Source of the DNA: Onchidella celtica | Taxonomy: Eukaryota; Mollusca; Gastropoda; Systellommatophora; Onchidiidae | Length of the DNA: 64,000 nucleotides | NCBI GenBank assembly: GCA_963931925.1 | Contig: OZ007579.1 | Location: 51,589,619 to 51,653,618, forward strand | Direction of reading: 5' to 3' | Shown: positions 55,401 to 64,000 of the stretch, in pieces | Numbering within the stretch: position 1 is the stretch's first letter | Layout of the letters: every line of letters starts with the position of its first letter | The notes under the pieces: model-generated | What the model was told of the DNA's origin: nothing | The model's database searches: none | The model's input: only the letters and a program-made list of their open reading frames with translations | Position numbers and translations under genes: made by a program

Positions 55401-56393
55401 CTTCGCGGATGATGCTGCAATCGTGGCCCACGATGAGACCACGCTCCGGGCTCTCATCGGTGGCCTTGCCGGGGCCTGTGACAAATTCATGCTAAAGATC
55501 AGTGTCTCAAAAACTGTAGTTTTGACACAAGGCTTGAGAAACCCCAACCCAATCGTGCTGAATGGCTCTCCTCTGGAGCAAGTGGGAAAATTCTGCTACC
55601 TAGGCTCAACCATCAGTGGTAGCACAGACATAACAACTGAGATAAATGCCAGAATAGGAAAGGCGGCCACAGCTTTTGGCAAACTCTCAAAAAGGGTGTG
55701 GAACAATAGCAAGCTGACCATCAAAACAAAGGTACTCGTGTGCCAAACTTGCGTCCTAAGCACCCTGCTGTATGGCTCAGAGACATGGACCACCTACTCC
55801 AAACATGAAAGATCCCTCAACTCCTTCCACCTGCGCTGCCTACGCAAAATTCTCAAGATCAAGTGGCAAGACAGGATCTCAAATATCGAAGTTCTGAGCC
55901 GGGCCGGCATTCCATCGGCTCGGGCTCTCCTGGGCAGGAAAGGACTGCAGTGGCTTGGACATCTCCACCGTATGGAAAATGATCGCATCCCCAGACAAAT
56001 TCTCTACGGGGAGCTTGCTGCTGGCGACCGACCCAGAGGTGGGCCACATCTGCGATTCAAAGACACTTGCAAGGTCACGATGAAAGCATTCAACATCGAC
56101 CCCAATGAATGGGAGAACCTTGCGGATGATCGAAGCAGATGGAGACAAAAATTGCGCAGTGGCACGCTCGCAATAGACTTCAGGGCAGGGGAAACATGCC
56201 TGACAAAACGACAGAGGCGGAATGAAAACACTCGCCAAAGTGAACCCAAGGGACTGACCTGCAATCGCTGCCATCGCACTCTCGGGTCAAACATTGGTAG
56301 AGTAAGCCACGAGAGAAGCTGTCAGTCAAAGTGAAAGTGAATATTCTAGCTGCTAAGACCGTCTGTAAAGACGCTAAAGGCCATATATAAAAA
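52434..56393 (+). mobile_element. LINE copy C, near-complete EN-RT LINE inside the hAT element
   Basis: Same broad family as LINE B but another subfamily, on the + strand. It has a 5' region of ~740 bases, one ORF (53170-56334), and a short 3' UTR containing GCTGCTAAGACCGTCTGTAA and ending CCATATATAAAAAAA. AAATTTTAT occurs at 52425-52433 and 56394-56402 and is a plausible 9-bp target duplication, so the left boundary is approximate. The 5' region has an open frame at 52575-52949 (124 codons) without a recognisable domain. Confidence 0.8.
53170..56334 (+). CDS. LINE C EN-RT protein, ORF open but catalytically damaged
   Basis: 1054 codons from ATG 53170 (MLKLGTWNVRT) to the stop at 56334, full-length for this family. 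AP-like endonuclease ~1-260: N8 and E49 are kept, but the GDFN motif is GGFG (G156, G158), so the metal-binding Asp and the Asn are lost. HWHQLD and CDTDH are kept. RT core ~460-800: FVDLT-G-AFD (invariant Lys is Gly629), GV-G-QGC (Lys is Gly684), LCGSKGD in place of LYKNKGD (545-547), and FADD at 745-748 intact. Tail: YLGSTISG, LLYGSETWTTY, LRKILKIKWQD, and a C-x2-C-x12-H-x4-C zinc-binding end (CNRCHR ... SHERSC). The changes are nearly all explainable by A-to-G on the coding strand, which cannot easily create stops. No transposition activity is expected. Confidence 0.93.
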   Translation: MLKLGTWNVRTMRPGLQQQDLTDVGSIRGSQVVDRELQLLAIDIAALREARLPDSGSVKEEGYTFFWRGLSSEQPRVHGVGFAVEGSLVDSIAAPIGVSERIMTLGLSARSGFANVVCVCAPTLASSGGTGDIFCGALQRTLHGIPLTEGLLVLGGFGARVGADHSAWPKCIGHFGIGGDNENGQRLLELCSVGSLCVTNTYFDHERCQGASWRHPRSGHWHQLDLILSRRKSLGCIKVVRSLHSADCDTDHALVVGKIKISAERIYRSRAPSVPGINVTAIGDGSNGKSFEKLFAESMDNVTQCDSVDETWNTLSSKIHDCAIKSFGQHKVSNNDWVAQSGEILLPLIGQKRSAFNEYNKNCSRSTETCLGNAKAKLQLEVRRCANKYWTDLCNSIQEANEKGDMRAAFGRMKVALGPVITRGAPLGSVNGEPIADRDEQLDGWVEHCSLLYSTEKNVPPDFEEHLRRLPVMAELDAGPSLVELSNAVGHLSAGGATGGDSIPAEVLEDLGGPLLPHLYGLLLQCWREGVMPHDMRDARIVTLCGSKGDRGDCNGCRGISLLSITGKAFARVVLCRLQQLAEGVLPETQCGFRGKRSTVDMMFALRQIQEKCKEQDRPLMACFVDLTGAFDAVGRSGLCAVLGSMGCPPALLKLIASFHTDMRACVNFEGCTSNSFAVSGGVGQGCVLVPTLFGIYFAALLKNAFGQCSGGVLVGTRVDGSIFNVARLGAKSRAEHVMLRELLFADDAAIVAHDETTLRALIGGLAGACDKFMLKISVSKTVVLTQGLRNPNPIVLNGSPLEQVGKFCYLGSTISGSTDITTEINARIGKAATAFGKLSKRVWNNSKLTIKTKVLVCQTCVLSTLLYGSETWTTYSKHERSLNSFHLRCLRKILKIKWQDRISNIEVLSRAGIPSARALLGRKGLQWLGHLHRMENDRIPRQILYGELAAGDRPRGGPHLRFKDTCKVTMKAFNIDPNEWENLADDRSRWRQKLRSGTLAIDFRAGETCLTKRQRRNENTRQSEPKGLTCNRCHRTLGSNIGRVSHERSCQSK

Positions 56394-56521
56394 AAATTTT
56401 ATTCAATGACTTCAATTAGTTGTACCGTGTGCAAATATTTGCCGTGTGTGGGCCCCAGGATGACATAATGTGACCCATGTGGCCCTTCGGGAACTTTCAG
56501 TTTGACATGCCTGAACGAGAT

Positions 56522-57189
56522 CATATAGCTGGCAGGTGTAGAACTACATTTGAGTGAGTGACACATCAGTGGAAGTAACAGCAAGTAAGGCACCCGTGCA
56601 GTTTTGTTTGTTCTTTACTTAATCAAATGATCTCCTCTATCGCGAGAGACTTGACTGGGACTCTGCTTTCTGCCCTCTTTTATTTCTGGTCGTCTCTTTA
56701 CGACATTGAGGGTCCTCCACCTCCGCACCTCTCCAGCCCCATTTCCTTCACTCCTTTGGAGTCCGGTATTTCTTCTTTTCATCCGGCCAGCCACTTAGCG
56801 TTCCCTTCTCAAGCCGTAAAGTAGCGAGATGGAAAGATCTCTGCTGATGATGGTGGTCGCCAGGGGCCGGGGACCAAGAGAAGTCGCCTTCGGTATCACA
56901 ATCGATGAGTTAAAAATAGTCGACCACTGTTCCTTCAGCTTTCATAGCCCATGGAGCCAAATGCGATTTCAGTGGTAATCTTTTTTTGGTTGGGGGAAGA
57001 AGGGGAGGGGAGTAACTAGCAAATTGGTTGGTTATGAGACCAGGGCTGGAGATGGAAAATTGCAGAATGACATGCCATGTGTGGCAGGATTTGAGATCAT
57101 ATTTTGTGTATACGCATGTGTGCGAAGGTCAGTGTCGGTGTGGGCTTTGATGCTTGTGTATGTGTGTGCATGCGTGTATGTGTGTGTAG

Positions 57190-57222
<33 letters not shown>

Positions 57223-57368
57223 TTTGTGTGAGTGTGTAAAAGGAAAAGAAATGAGGGACGGGAAAGTGAGAGTTAACTAAGCTCAGCCGTACACTGGTGT
57301 GAATGCCCACAGTCCAAATTCCAATACAAAATGAACGAATCAAATGGAAAAGCGAAAGTTAAAGCTGA
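56522..57368 (+). other. intronic non-coding
   Basis: No exon recognised. (GT)n microsatellite at 57,187-57,215 followed by (GA)n. The open frames nearby are simple-sequence artefacts. Confidence 0.45.
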
Positions 57369-57535
57369 GTTTTCATGTGTGCGGAAACGGAACCGACAAC
57401 GGAAACGACAAAAACCATTGAAGTCATGAAGTCAAATATTTTCAGTTATACTGGAACGCCGTTTCCGTACTCACGGACTCTTTCTTTTCACTGCTTGGTG
57501 GATTTTGGCGTTTCCGTTTCCGTACACATGAAAAC
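57369..57535. mobile_element. short MITE with ~25-bp terminal inverted repeats
   Basis: Starts GTTTTCATGTGTGCGGAAAC and ends with GTTTCCGTACACATGAAAAC, inverted to each other with one mismatch. The GGAAACGGAA motif is repeated beyond the ends on both sides of the 167-bp element. No clear target duplication was found, so the superfamily is open. Confidence 0.65.
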
Positions 57536-59082
57536 ACGGCCTGAGTCTCGTCTGGTTTTGCCTGGGTTTGGTGGACCATGCAGTTGAATGAGTCCCCGTG
57601 CACCAGTAAGGCTGAGACAAGTTTGTCTCGTGAGACTGATTCAAAGACAGTCCAGGGTCTGAGTCGAAACCGACGCAAGACAAGACTTGACCTAGTGCGC
57701 TGCAAGCCTTAGAATGTATCACTTGACGTCATCTGAGCTTTACTGCACTCATCGTCTTCACTTTGACATTGACGGGAGAAGATTTACGTCAAAATCAGCG
57801 GACTAAATCACAGGATGAACATTGAACTGGACGCGTTATTGCCTTGTGGCCGATGAAATGGCGCAGATGCGTCATTTAGCGCGGCTCTGCACGTGCTGCA
57901 CATGAGCGCACATTTCAAAGAGCGCTCGTAAAACTTGTTTGTGTGAGCAACGTTGTTTTATGCTGAATGCTGACCTTCTAGAAGTTTGTGATTGGTGATA
58001 AAACTCATATGATAGATTGTCTGGTCTAGTTATAGTGTTGCTGAGTGAGGGGGGGGGGGGAATTACATTTATGTATGTATGTCTGTCAGTTTGTCTACCC
58101 CACTCCAAAAATCCTCTTTTTTAGTGCCAACTTTTTTTTTTCTGCATGAAGGAAAAAGCAATTTGTGCCTCCCGTGTTTGGCGTCCCATCTCTCTCTCTC
58201 TCTCTTTCCCCCCCCCCTCCCCCCTTTTCTTTCTCTCTCCCTTTCTGCCTCTCAGTCTCTGCCTCTATGTATCTCTCTCTCTCTCCCTCTCACTCTGTCT
58301 CTCCCTTTCTTTCTTTGTCTCTGTCTCTGTCTCTCCCTCCACCCCCTCTGTCTGTCTGTCTGTCTCTGTTTCCCTCTTTCTGTCTCTCTACTTCACCCCC
58401 TCTGTGTGACTGTCTGTCTGACTGCTTTTCTCTATCCCTGCCTGGCTATTTGCCTCTCCACACCTTTTTGCTTATTTTCTTGTTCTACTTTTTTATTTCA
58501 CGGCCCAATTCCAGCCCTCCCTCCCTCCCCTTCCCCCCTCTCGCTGTACTTCAGTTTGCAGTGTGGACGAGTGAGCTCCCTTGACAGTTTGCCTACACTC
58601 CAGGAGACATTTCGTTTCTGAAACGAGTGGCGCTTGGTTTAATCAAACTGCTCATCTGTCAGCTCGATATTGTCCCAATCGATCAGTTTGGGTTTGTGCG
58701 CTTGTTGGGAGTCGTTTGCAAACTTTAATAAGCGTGGTAATGCATCATATAATTGCTTCATGCACCCCTGGTGATTACTGCCCTTTGGCTGGTGTAAATG
58801 GATGTGAAAGAGCTCGAGCGACGTGGATAATTTCGAGGCATTGATTGGTCAATTCAAGTAGTTGGTCCGGGGGACCTTTGGAGTGGTCGACTTGAGAACA
58901 ATGTTGACACAATCGACGTGATTGGTGGGAGTTGATAGATGCTGGGAAATCAGCTGATGGTAGAGTGGTTCTCTGTCTCACTGTGAGCATGGAGAGAGAG
59001 AGAGAGAGGAACAGAGAAGAGAGACAAAGAAGCAAAAGAAGGAAGGAAGGTGGGAGGGAAGGGAGGGAGGAAAAGAGACAGG

Positions 59083-59120
<38 letters not shown>

Positions 59121-60640
59121 TAGATAGATAGATAGATAGATAGAGAGAGAGGTATGCAGTATTTTCACGGTGTTACAGATTTTAGAAAATGGAAGAATTT
59201 GCCGTAAGCATTAAATTTGCGAAGTTAGAAATTATTAGTTTGGAAAACTAAGCTTCAATCACACAGCACTAGTGCCAGCCCGAACACGGTTTAGTTATTT
59301 TATCTTTTTTTTTTGTTTTGTTCTTTTTGGGGAAAAAACTATTCAGAATGGAAATCAGATGAAAATTATAGACCAAGCACAGAAAGGGACATTTAGGACA
59401 TTATTTTGGCAACGGAGTCACAAAATGATGATTATCGATTGGAAACTGAAACTTCCGTCTTCCGTCTATTGCCAGTGGTACTGCAGTGACGCTTGCCAGG
59501 CCCAGCTCCCTGTAATGTGATACTGAAGTACTTAAAGACCTTTATGTCGGAGCCCCAAGTCTAGAACTGTTATTTTGTAACCAAACTAGACTGTAATTAC
59601 ACCGATTTTTGAGGGCTTCGCAATCTCAGTTACTGTACAAGTCTCAAATATTATGTTAGACAGGCGATATTTGTCGTCAGAATCAATTAAACCCACACGG
59701 GTGTCTCTGTAATAGAGCTCTGCGAGGTTGAAGTTCTGGGAGATTTAGCAAATACGGCCTGACAAACAATACGCTGAAGAGGAACTTGGAGATCCGCGGA
59801 TGCCAAAAAGTCATGTAAAACACACACCAGTCGTGTATTTTTCTCCCGCACTGAATGTGCCCGTGCCCTGGACTGGAGACGAGCTGTTTAGCGAGGGGTC
59901 TCCACTCGTCAGGCTGACATCGGTAGTTTGGTGAGGGGTGGGGTGGGGTGGGTGGGGGAGCAGTTCTTCAGTCTGTGTCTAGTAGTGACCACTCAAGGCA
60001 TGTCCCAGGGTGAGCTGTGAAAACACTATAGCGCACGTGTCTTGCGGTGGATTAACCCATCGGACCAGCACTTTATCAAAATGAATGGTCATCGTTTCCT
60101 AGCATTGAAAGATTTGTGGTCATTTTGCAGTAATTTTCTTTGCCGCTTTTTGTATTTTTTTTTTAAATCTCCGGCCCCCAAATGCGCGTATTGTTATAAT
60201 AACTGGTGTTTAGAACCTGCGCCACCCACATATTGTAAACTACTGAGCAAATTTCATGTTATTTCTAGCGCAGGGACGTCTGGCCAGTGAACCGCGCAAG
60301 CTGGAGCAATACAGCCAGCATTGGACTGATGTCATTAAACCCACACGCAAACTCAGACGTTGGACTGCAGAATTCTTTTTCACATCATAGCATGATCTGT
60401 GGTGAACATTACTCAGACTTGCCATTGCTGTTAGCTTCCATTGAAATGCTCCAATAACAGTATAGCACAGTTCTTTTGAGTCCAAAATCGGCAGGCTTGT
60501 TAACCCATCACGTTTTTTTTTTTTTTACATCCATCCTCAAACTCGTATGAAGTCATGTGACCAGAGTGAGGGGACAGGAGATCTAGTTACGTCATCTCCG
60601 GTAACCACGTAATTCAATTCCAGCGGCAGCACACAACTTA
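57536..60640 (+). other. intronic non-coding, CT-rich centre
   Basis: No exon recognised. A ~360-base CT-rich stretch runs from 58,185 to 58,545 with several simple repeats and C runs. A (GA)n at 58,991, then (GT)n, (GA)n and (GATA)n at 59,085-59,150. Long open frames here are Ser/Leu/Pro simple-sequence artefacts. Confidence 0.5.
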
Positions 60641-60649
60641 TTCAGTAGA

Positions 60650-60910
60650 CCTCGGCCATTGGCCCGTGTTGTGTACGTTTTGGACAAGGATGTTGAGGCG
60701 TCTCTCACAGCCACAATGGAGTGGCCGCCGGCCGAATCCTAGCCGGGCTAAAGTTAGTACCGGGCAGACAGGGAACATTACTGTGTTAAATCGGGAGAGT
60801 CATGTGTTGCGGCTGTTCATTGGCTAATTAAGTTAGTAACGATTGTCTCAAACCCTCCCAGCGTTTGATTGGTTCGGGACTTGCCTATACTAATCCCATT
60901 GGTTCCAAAG
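60650..60910. promoter_or_regulatory. cluster of ATTGG (inverted CCAAT) boxes
   Basis: ATTGG occurs at ~60,658 (CCATTGGCCC), ~60,819 (CATTGGCTAATT), ~60,867 (TGATTGGTTCGG) and ~60,897 (CCATTGGTTCC) in a stretch that is GC-richer than its surroundings and contains TGGCCGCCGGCCG. Spaced NF-Y-type sites are typical of promoters, so an internal promoter or enhancer in the kinesin intron is possible. Nothing here proves transcription. Confidence 0.3.
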
Positions 60911-61117
60911 GGTCCACATTCAGAGGTGCACTTCCCGCATACAGTCCGCCGGAACAAAAAACAAAACAAAAACGTTAGATAGCCTGCGATATCAAACCAA
61001 AAAAGATGTAGTTGGAATACGACAAAAGATATGCGGGTAGAACAAAAAAGTTGGAAGGTATCGGGAACACTTTTTGTTTATTATTGGCAGTGTAATTGGT
61101 TGGTTTTTGTGGGTTAA

Positions 61118-61359
61118 CTCTTTCAGGACGTCAGTGTTAGGGGCTTCAGTCAAGTCTGGAGGTAATTAATTTTTTCCCACTTTGGGAAAAAAACACAGCA
61201 TGGTCAGAAAAACGCTTACAGAAAAAAAGTATTGATAGTAAAGTTAAATGTTACATATCAAATAAAAGAGCATTGAATGTAGAATAGAATATAAATCAGC
61301 GAAACGTCCAAATGCGTTTTTCACTGGCACTGACAAATCGGGGATACATCCTGAAAGCG
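61118..61359. mobile_element. piggyBac-like MITE candidate
   Basis: A 242-bp segment bounded by TTAA (61114-61117, 61360-61363). The left end CTCTTTCAGGACGTCAGTG and reversed right end CGCTTTCAGGATGTATCCC agree at 11 of the first 13 positions. A CAGTG word also recurs near each end. No coding capacity. It shares only the CNCTTT start with the candidate at 50249-50424. Confidence 0.6.
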
Positions 61360-61363
61360 TTAA

Positions 61364-63588
61364 TAAATATATGTGTGTGCACTTTATGTACGTGTGGGGT
61401 GGAGTGGGGGAGGAGGAGGCAAGAAGGAGTGAGGGTGAGACTACTTTGAATCCAGCTGCCATCTGAGCTTGAGCCCTTCGGTCAGTTGGTATGGCAGAGA
61501 ATTTGCAGGATTTAAGCAATTGTGTTTTGTCTGTATAGATAGGGTTTAAAGGCTGACATCTGGTGAGGTGGATAGGTAGGTAGGTGCTTTACAGGTGACG
61601 TAGAGCAGGACATGTAAAAAGGGTGAAAATGAGATTTAAAAAATGGATCTGGTCGATAGGGAATCCAGTACCGTAATATGTACGTCTCATTAATCATCAG
61701 CATGAACGCACAGTGAGTGAAAGCGTTTCAGTTGTCCAGCCAGCAGTTCATGTCACAAACATTTGCTACAATTCTGCATCATCTTTCTTTCTTTCTTATT
61801 TTAAAATTTATATTTGGGGATTTGCCGATCCTTGGCAATAGTTACTGATCAAACGGCATACAGTGTAACTTCAAAGTGTATAACAATTGCCAGTTGATAC
61901 CCAGATCATAACTCGACCAGTGATAATTACCACAATATTAGTTACTATAGCGTCTGCTTCAAAACAAAACAAAAATTTGTCCTTTCTGCTCTTTATTTGT
62001 CTGCCATTGAAGATGTATGTTCAGCTAGTGTAGAAGAATTCTGGAACTTGGAGTCAATTCATCATGGAAACATAATGAGACATCCGGTATTCATGAAGAT
62101 AAAGATTTACAGCAAACTGTGCTGTATACACCAGGTTTCCACATAGTTATCACATCTCTCTTCACTAATAATGTCAGCTTGTTTTCAACATTGGCGCATT
62201 CCCCCAAATCGCTATCATAGGCAGAGCGAGTATTAAACATTCATAGCCTTGGCCAGGTGCCATTAGAACTAGGACACAGCAACCATTCTTTCTGAACAAT
62301 ACATGTACTTTACACACTTCAGCTTTTCTTAAATAATTGAAACACGTGACAGATATAGAGCGTCCATACGCAGAATCATCTTGGAGAATATCATTACATT
62401 TCAAATTATCAGCAAACTTAAGAATTTAGGCGAACTCACCATTATAGAAGTCAACTGGCAAAATTCCCACTAGCATACAGGAATATCGTGCCCTCACGAA
62501 GAGCTAGTTTTTCCATCATGCAACTAATGCATATGGCATTCTGACAATCGTTGTCAGTCAGCATTCCGAACAAAACAATTTGCTAATTCGGTCAAAGTTT
62601 GTGTCCTGGTGTAGAGAGTTGGTTGTATCAACCAGGAATTGAAGTTTGCTGATTGCCGTCCGTTTTCTTTTATTGACGGTAAAATTCCAAGTATCCTTGT
62701 TCTGGTGTATGTGGATCTGGTTCAAGCAGCTCTGTCATGCAACCAGTTCACGAATGAGCAGTCTCCATTCTGGATGTTCCGTACCTTTGACTGAACTGAA
62801 AGGTCATAGGTCACATACATCCCTCGCCAACACAAGCTGAGAGCTGAGTCCGCGACATCTGTGGCTCAGAATGGATGGTCGAAGCTTTCCTGGTTCACAT
62901 GGATTCAGATCATCCACAGAATATCCAAAGATAACCAGATAAAAAAAAACAACAACAACGACGATGATTGTCTCAATACTATTTAAAAGTCGCAAGTCGG
63001 ATGAAAACAACATATTGAATGATGTTACTTTACTGTCATCTACGATATCTCGTATAAATAAGGGCGAGTCACAAAACTTATACCTGAAAATTTGCCCGAA
63101 GCAAAAGAACAATGCCAAGAAACATGACATCTAAAAAAAAAAAAAGAAGCAATTTACGATGGATGAATGAAGTGGCGGGTGAATATTCATAAATTATTAT
63201 GCCTAGCGAAGACAATTTTCAAAGCTCAGTTGTACCTTTTTAAACGCTGAGTTGTTTGTCTAACATCCTGAGCTTCTCTGGTCTGCGGTTTGTGGGTTGA
63301 GTCTGACTTTGGAGAAAGCATGACGTAGATACAAGAACGATCACGTTAGGCTAGGAAGAAGCAAAGAGGATAGACAGAATCTAGCAGAATGATGGGATAA
63401 ATAGGAGGCACGACCAGAAGCGACCCCCGCCCACACACTGTAGTTTGTGAAGAGAACATTTATTCTTCCGGTATCATCTTTGGCAAGTTTGGCATGACTT
63501 TCCGGCACAGCATTTAAATTATCACGGTATAAATAATTCCATTGGAAGATGCCAAGGAAGGCATATTTCTTGTAATCCCGGGCGCGTA
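61364..63588 (+). other. intronic non-coding
   Basis: No exon, RNA or named repeat recognised. Generally AT-rich. A short CAACAACAACGACGATGA stretch is near 62,950. Confidence 0.45.
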
Positions 63589-63843
63589 ATTTTTTTTCCG
63601 TACGAGCTTTAGCAAATTCAGGAGCGGGGCAGCAACACAGACCCCCGAACACAGGTCATCGGCTAAGGGATTTCTCGTCCTATCGAACACTGCCATGCGT
63701 GCTGCAATCTCTGGACTGTGCCTGATAATTATGACTGTGAACGCCGCCGAAAATTCCTGGGATGTGTTGGAGCTGTCCTGTGTTTGGGGGGGGGGGGTGT
63801 TGCTGTCCCGCTCCTGAATTTGCCAAAGCGCGTACGGAAAAAT
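63589..63843. repeat. inverted repeat, ~65-bp arms, possible fold-back element
   Basis: The left arm 63,592-63,655 (TTTCCGTACGAGCTTTAGCA ... GGAGCGGGGCAGCAACACAG ... CGAACACAGG) is matched inverted by 63,772-63,843 (CCTGTGTTTGG ... TGTTGCTGTCCCGCTCCTGA ... GCGCGTACGGAAAAA). Arms are about 85-90% alike, with a G run inserted in the right arm, around a ~115-base centre. Related peptides in opposite strands at the two arms are artefacts of the inversion. Confidence 0.7.
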
Positions 63844-64000
63844 ATCACGCCTCCCAAGCTTAGACTGGACTGTTCTGCTAGTCTCCCTAGACGGGCAAGC
63901 TGACCATGGCTAACAAACACAGCAGTGTCAAGTCTGAGACAGTAATGAGACGAAGATTTGCCTCTAAACGATTTACAACATCGTGTGTGAGGGGGAAAAA

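Larger units (their letters stand above)
51893..56513 (+). mobile_element. internally deleted hAT transposon, carrying LINE C
   Basis: The left terminus CAGGCATGTCAAACATGCGG (51893) and right terminus ...TCAGTTTGACATGCCTG (56513) are inverted repeats of the hAT form. The 8 bases outside are AACTAGAT (51885-51892) and AACGAGAT (56514-56521), an 8-bp target duplication with one change. Without the inserted LINE the element is about 650 bp. It keeps only the 3' end of a transposase gene, 130 bases from the left terminus, so the body was lost by internal deletion. Confidence 0.85.
627..63797. repeat. recurrent poly-G/poly-C tracts across the window
   Basis: Around thirty runs of nine or more G or C, on either strand. 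Examples: C17 at 627-643, C19 at 22351-22369, G17 at 32222-32238, C17 at 41305-41321, C15 at 44103-44117, G15 at 45134-45148, and the G run at 63787-63797. They are in intron and intergenic DNA, and inside the LTR-element/LINE nest (8.3-21.8 kb) and the LINE C ORF I saw none of this length. Confidence 0.85.

Noticed and set aside
58079-58621. 180-codon Ser/Leu/Pro-rich frame
   Set aside because: It lies in CT-rich simple sequence with all frames open.
1-64000. CRISPR array, bacterial operon or phage-type system
   Set aside because: Tandem repeats here are minisatellites with no regular unique spacers. The gene structure has spliceosomal introns and eukaryotic retroelements.

Overview
This is a eukaryotic, intron-rich, repeat-dense animal window. 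The mix of elements (a Gmr1-type Ty3/Gypsy element, EN-RT LINEs with a C-terminal zinc finger, hAT, and candidate piggyBac-like and other MITEs), many homopolymer G/C tracts and minisatellites suggests an invertebrate, probably a lophotrochozoan such as a gastropod mollusc. No sequence here names the species, so that is inference. Almost no host protein is encoded. The one host gene I recognise is a kinesin-3 of the KIF13 type on the + strand. Its exon 1 is at 25749-25800 and exon 2 at 27272-27344. Everything to the right end appears to be its second intron. A second possible host exon, of unknown identity, lies on the - strand at 5274-5423.

Region 1-8.5 kb is non-coding and repeat-built. It holds a ~510 bp duplicated block (1229-1736 and 3817-4335), a hAT-like MITE (3114-3442), a 36-bp minisatellite whose units are each potential hairpins (4505-4815), a LINE 3' stub (4823-5201) and a ~75-bp minisatellite (6990-7605).

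Region 8.3-21.8 kb is a nest of four insertions. A truncated LINE (A, 8282-8529) was invaded at its edge by a full-length LINE of the same family (B, 8536-21757, minus strand, 15-bp target duplication). LINE B was then cut by an LTR now present as a solo LTR (8775-10004, 5-bp duplication AGTAC) and by a very young complete LTR element (10503-18397, 5-bp duplication TTGTA, LTRs differing at 2 of 1201 positions). The LTR element has one 1383-codon gag-pol with the order Gag-PR-IN-RT-RNase H. That is the Copia-like order on a Gypsy-type polymerase, as in Gmr1. It has an in-frame loss of the integrase catalytic core and a duplicated tRNA-Pro-type primer binding site.

Region 21.8-51.9 kb covers the upstream flank, promoter and first introns of the kinesin gene. 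It holds tandem duplications, a 357-bp MITE with ~126-bp terminal inverted repeats and an 8-bp target duplication just upstream of the kinesin start, microsatellites, tRNA-derived SINE pieces and a TTAA-flanked piggyBac-like MITE candidate.

Region 51.9-56.5 kb is an internally deleted hAT transposon (8-bp target duplication) carrying a LINE (C). LINE C has an uninterrupted 1054-codon ORF, yet the catalytic D and N of its endonuclease and several invariant lysines are glycine. The pattern looks like clustered A-to-G hypermutation of the coding strand. The remaining 7.5 kb is intronic, with further small inverted-repeat elements.
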